Source: an uncultured Solobacterium sp. (GTDB taxonomy: Bacteria > Bacillota_I > Bacilli_A > Erysipelotrichales > Erysipelotrichaceae). From it: a DNA stretch of 14,466 nucleotides. Numbering within the stretch: the stretch's first letter is position 1; each line of letters opens with the position of its first letter. The notes below the pieces were generated by a model. The model had not been told where the DNA came from, did no database searches, and saw nothing but the letters and a program-made list of their open reading frames with translations. This document shows positions 13,655 through 14,466 of this stretch, piece after piece. A program made the translations under genes and the position numbers. The stretch is taken from contig CAKMPP010000149.1 in the NCBI GenBank assembly GCA_927911475.1, forward strand, positions 1-14,466. Direction: 5' to 3'.

Positions 13655-14466
13655 TTAAAGTTTACCCTTTTCATGTTTTGCGCGAAGCTGGCCACAAGCC
13701 GCATCAATATCATCGCCATGTTTAGAACGTAAGGTAGCTTTTACACCATGTTTCATAAGCACATCATAGAAATGTAATGCAACTTTCTCGTTTGTTGAAA
13801 CATATCCATTCTCATCGACTTGGTTATATGGAATCAGATTCACATACGCATTCATACCACGAATTAAATTCGCTAGTTCAATCGCATGTGCATCCGTATC
13901 ATTGACACCATGTAATAAGATATATTCAAACGTTATACGACGATTATTATCTTCACTATATTCATGTAATGCGTCCATCAATACATCTAAAGGATACACA
14001 TGATCGATAGGCATTAATTTTCTACGTAAGGCATCATTAGGCGCATGTAAAGAAATTGCTAGATTATATTGATAATGACCCTTCGCAAAATCTTTGATAC
14101 GTGGAACAATACCACAGGTACTAATTGTGATATGTCTTGCGCCAATCGCTAGACCTAAATCACTATTGATAATTTCGCAGAAACGCATCACATTATCATA
14201 GTTATCAAATGGCTCACCTGTTCCCATAATGACGACATTATCAACACGCTTACCAATTTTATCTAATTCCTTTTGGACAAACATAACTTGTCCAACAATC
14301 TCACCAGCAGTTAAATCACGCTGCTTCTTTAATAAACCAGACGCGCAAAAAAGTACAGCCCATATTACAACCAAGCTGACTTGTTACACATAAACTTTCC
14401 CCGAAATGGAAATGCATCAAAACTGTCTCAACTGAAGAACCATCCGCTAACTGGAAAAGATATTTG
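13655..14466 (-). pseudogene. rlmN: 23S rRNA (adenine-2503-C2)-methyltransferase RlmN, 5' end outside the window, out of phase at the FeS motif
   Basis: RlmN is a radical-SAM enzyme that methylates C2 of A2503 in 23S rRNA and A37 in some tRNAs. From the right edge one frame reads KYLFQLADGSSVETVLMHFH then FGESLCVTSQLGCNMGCTF, the start of the cluster motif. It then goes out of phase at a T6 run (14352-14347). The next frame continues CASGLLKKQRDLTAGEIVGQV and on to the end at TAA 13655. With T5 the joined sequence would be CNMGCTFCASG, a proper CxxxCxxC cluster site. The C-terminal part has GTGEPFDN, ISTCGIVPRI, SLHAPND and the catalytic cysteine in DAACGQLR. As read, no single frame gives an active enzyme. 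Since rlmN is widely conserved and the rest is undamaged, a one-base sequencing error is as likely as a true mutation. Confidence 0.85.

Noticed and set aside
1..14466. CRISPR arrays, tRNA or rRNA genes, insertion sequences, phage or defence modules.
   Set aside because: No regularly spaced repeats, cloverleaf genes, transposase motifs or terminal inverted repeats were seen; the window is mostly core chromosomal genes.

Overview
The window is a chromosomal stretch from a low-GC Gram-positive bacterium (Bacillota). The AT-rich codon use, strong AGGAGG-type ribosome binding sites, and an rlmN–PP2C–PASTA kinase–rsgA–rpe–thiN block ending at an oppositely oriented rpmB are the classical Firmicutes arrangement also known from Bacillus subtilis. 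The unusual FtsA, the reduced division cluster and the absence of a spoVM-like gene between thiN and rpmB suggest a non-sporulating lineage such as Erysipelotrichia. That placement is an inference; the genus cannot be fixed from the sequence. Everything except rpmB is on the minus strand, so gene order runs from high to low coordinates.

Right part (14466 to 9114): one tightly packed operon of rlmN (cut by the window edge and out of phase inside its radical-SAM cysteine motif), stp/prpC phosphatase, prkC PASTA kinase, rsgA, rpe and thiN. Most joints are 2-16 nt gaps or ATGA-type overlaps. It combines ribosome maturation and rRNA modification, cell-wall-sensing Ser/Thr phosphorylation, a pentose phosphate step and thiamine cofactor synthesis. 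It meets rpmB (ribosomal protein L28, plus strand) at a shared bidirectional terminator.

Middle part (8638 to 5767): a divergent ftsA followed 18 nt later by ftsZ, a strong terminator, and a Nudix-fold gene with a degenerate catalytic box that starts just after the terminator. Further down are a small zinc-ribbon protein (5429-5650) and a clear promoter for the next unit.

Left part (5404 to 1132): promoter, a probable translationally coupled leader ORF, a CNNM/CorC-type membrane protein with CBS domains, rsmE, murE and deoC, with gaps of 29 and 15 nt and then a 14-nt overlap. Left of deoC the sequence turns into gene debris: an XRE-type regulator remnant with several phase breaks and no start (695-1131), then a P-loop kinase with one C-terminal frameshift (104-603).

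I see no CRISPR array, insertion sequence, phage module, tRNA or rRNA, and no convincing new multi-gene system. The points most worth a second look are the rlmN phase break, the leader ORF before the CNNM gene, the FtsA and Nudix proteins with eroded active-site motifs, and the MurE specificity motif.
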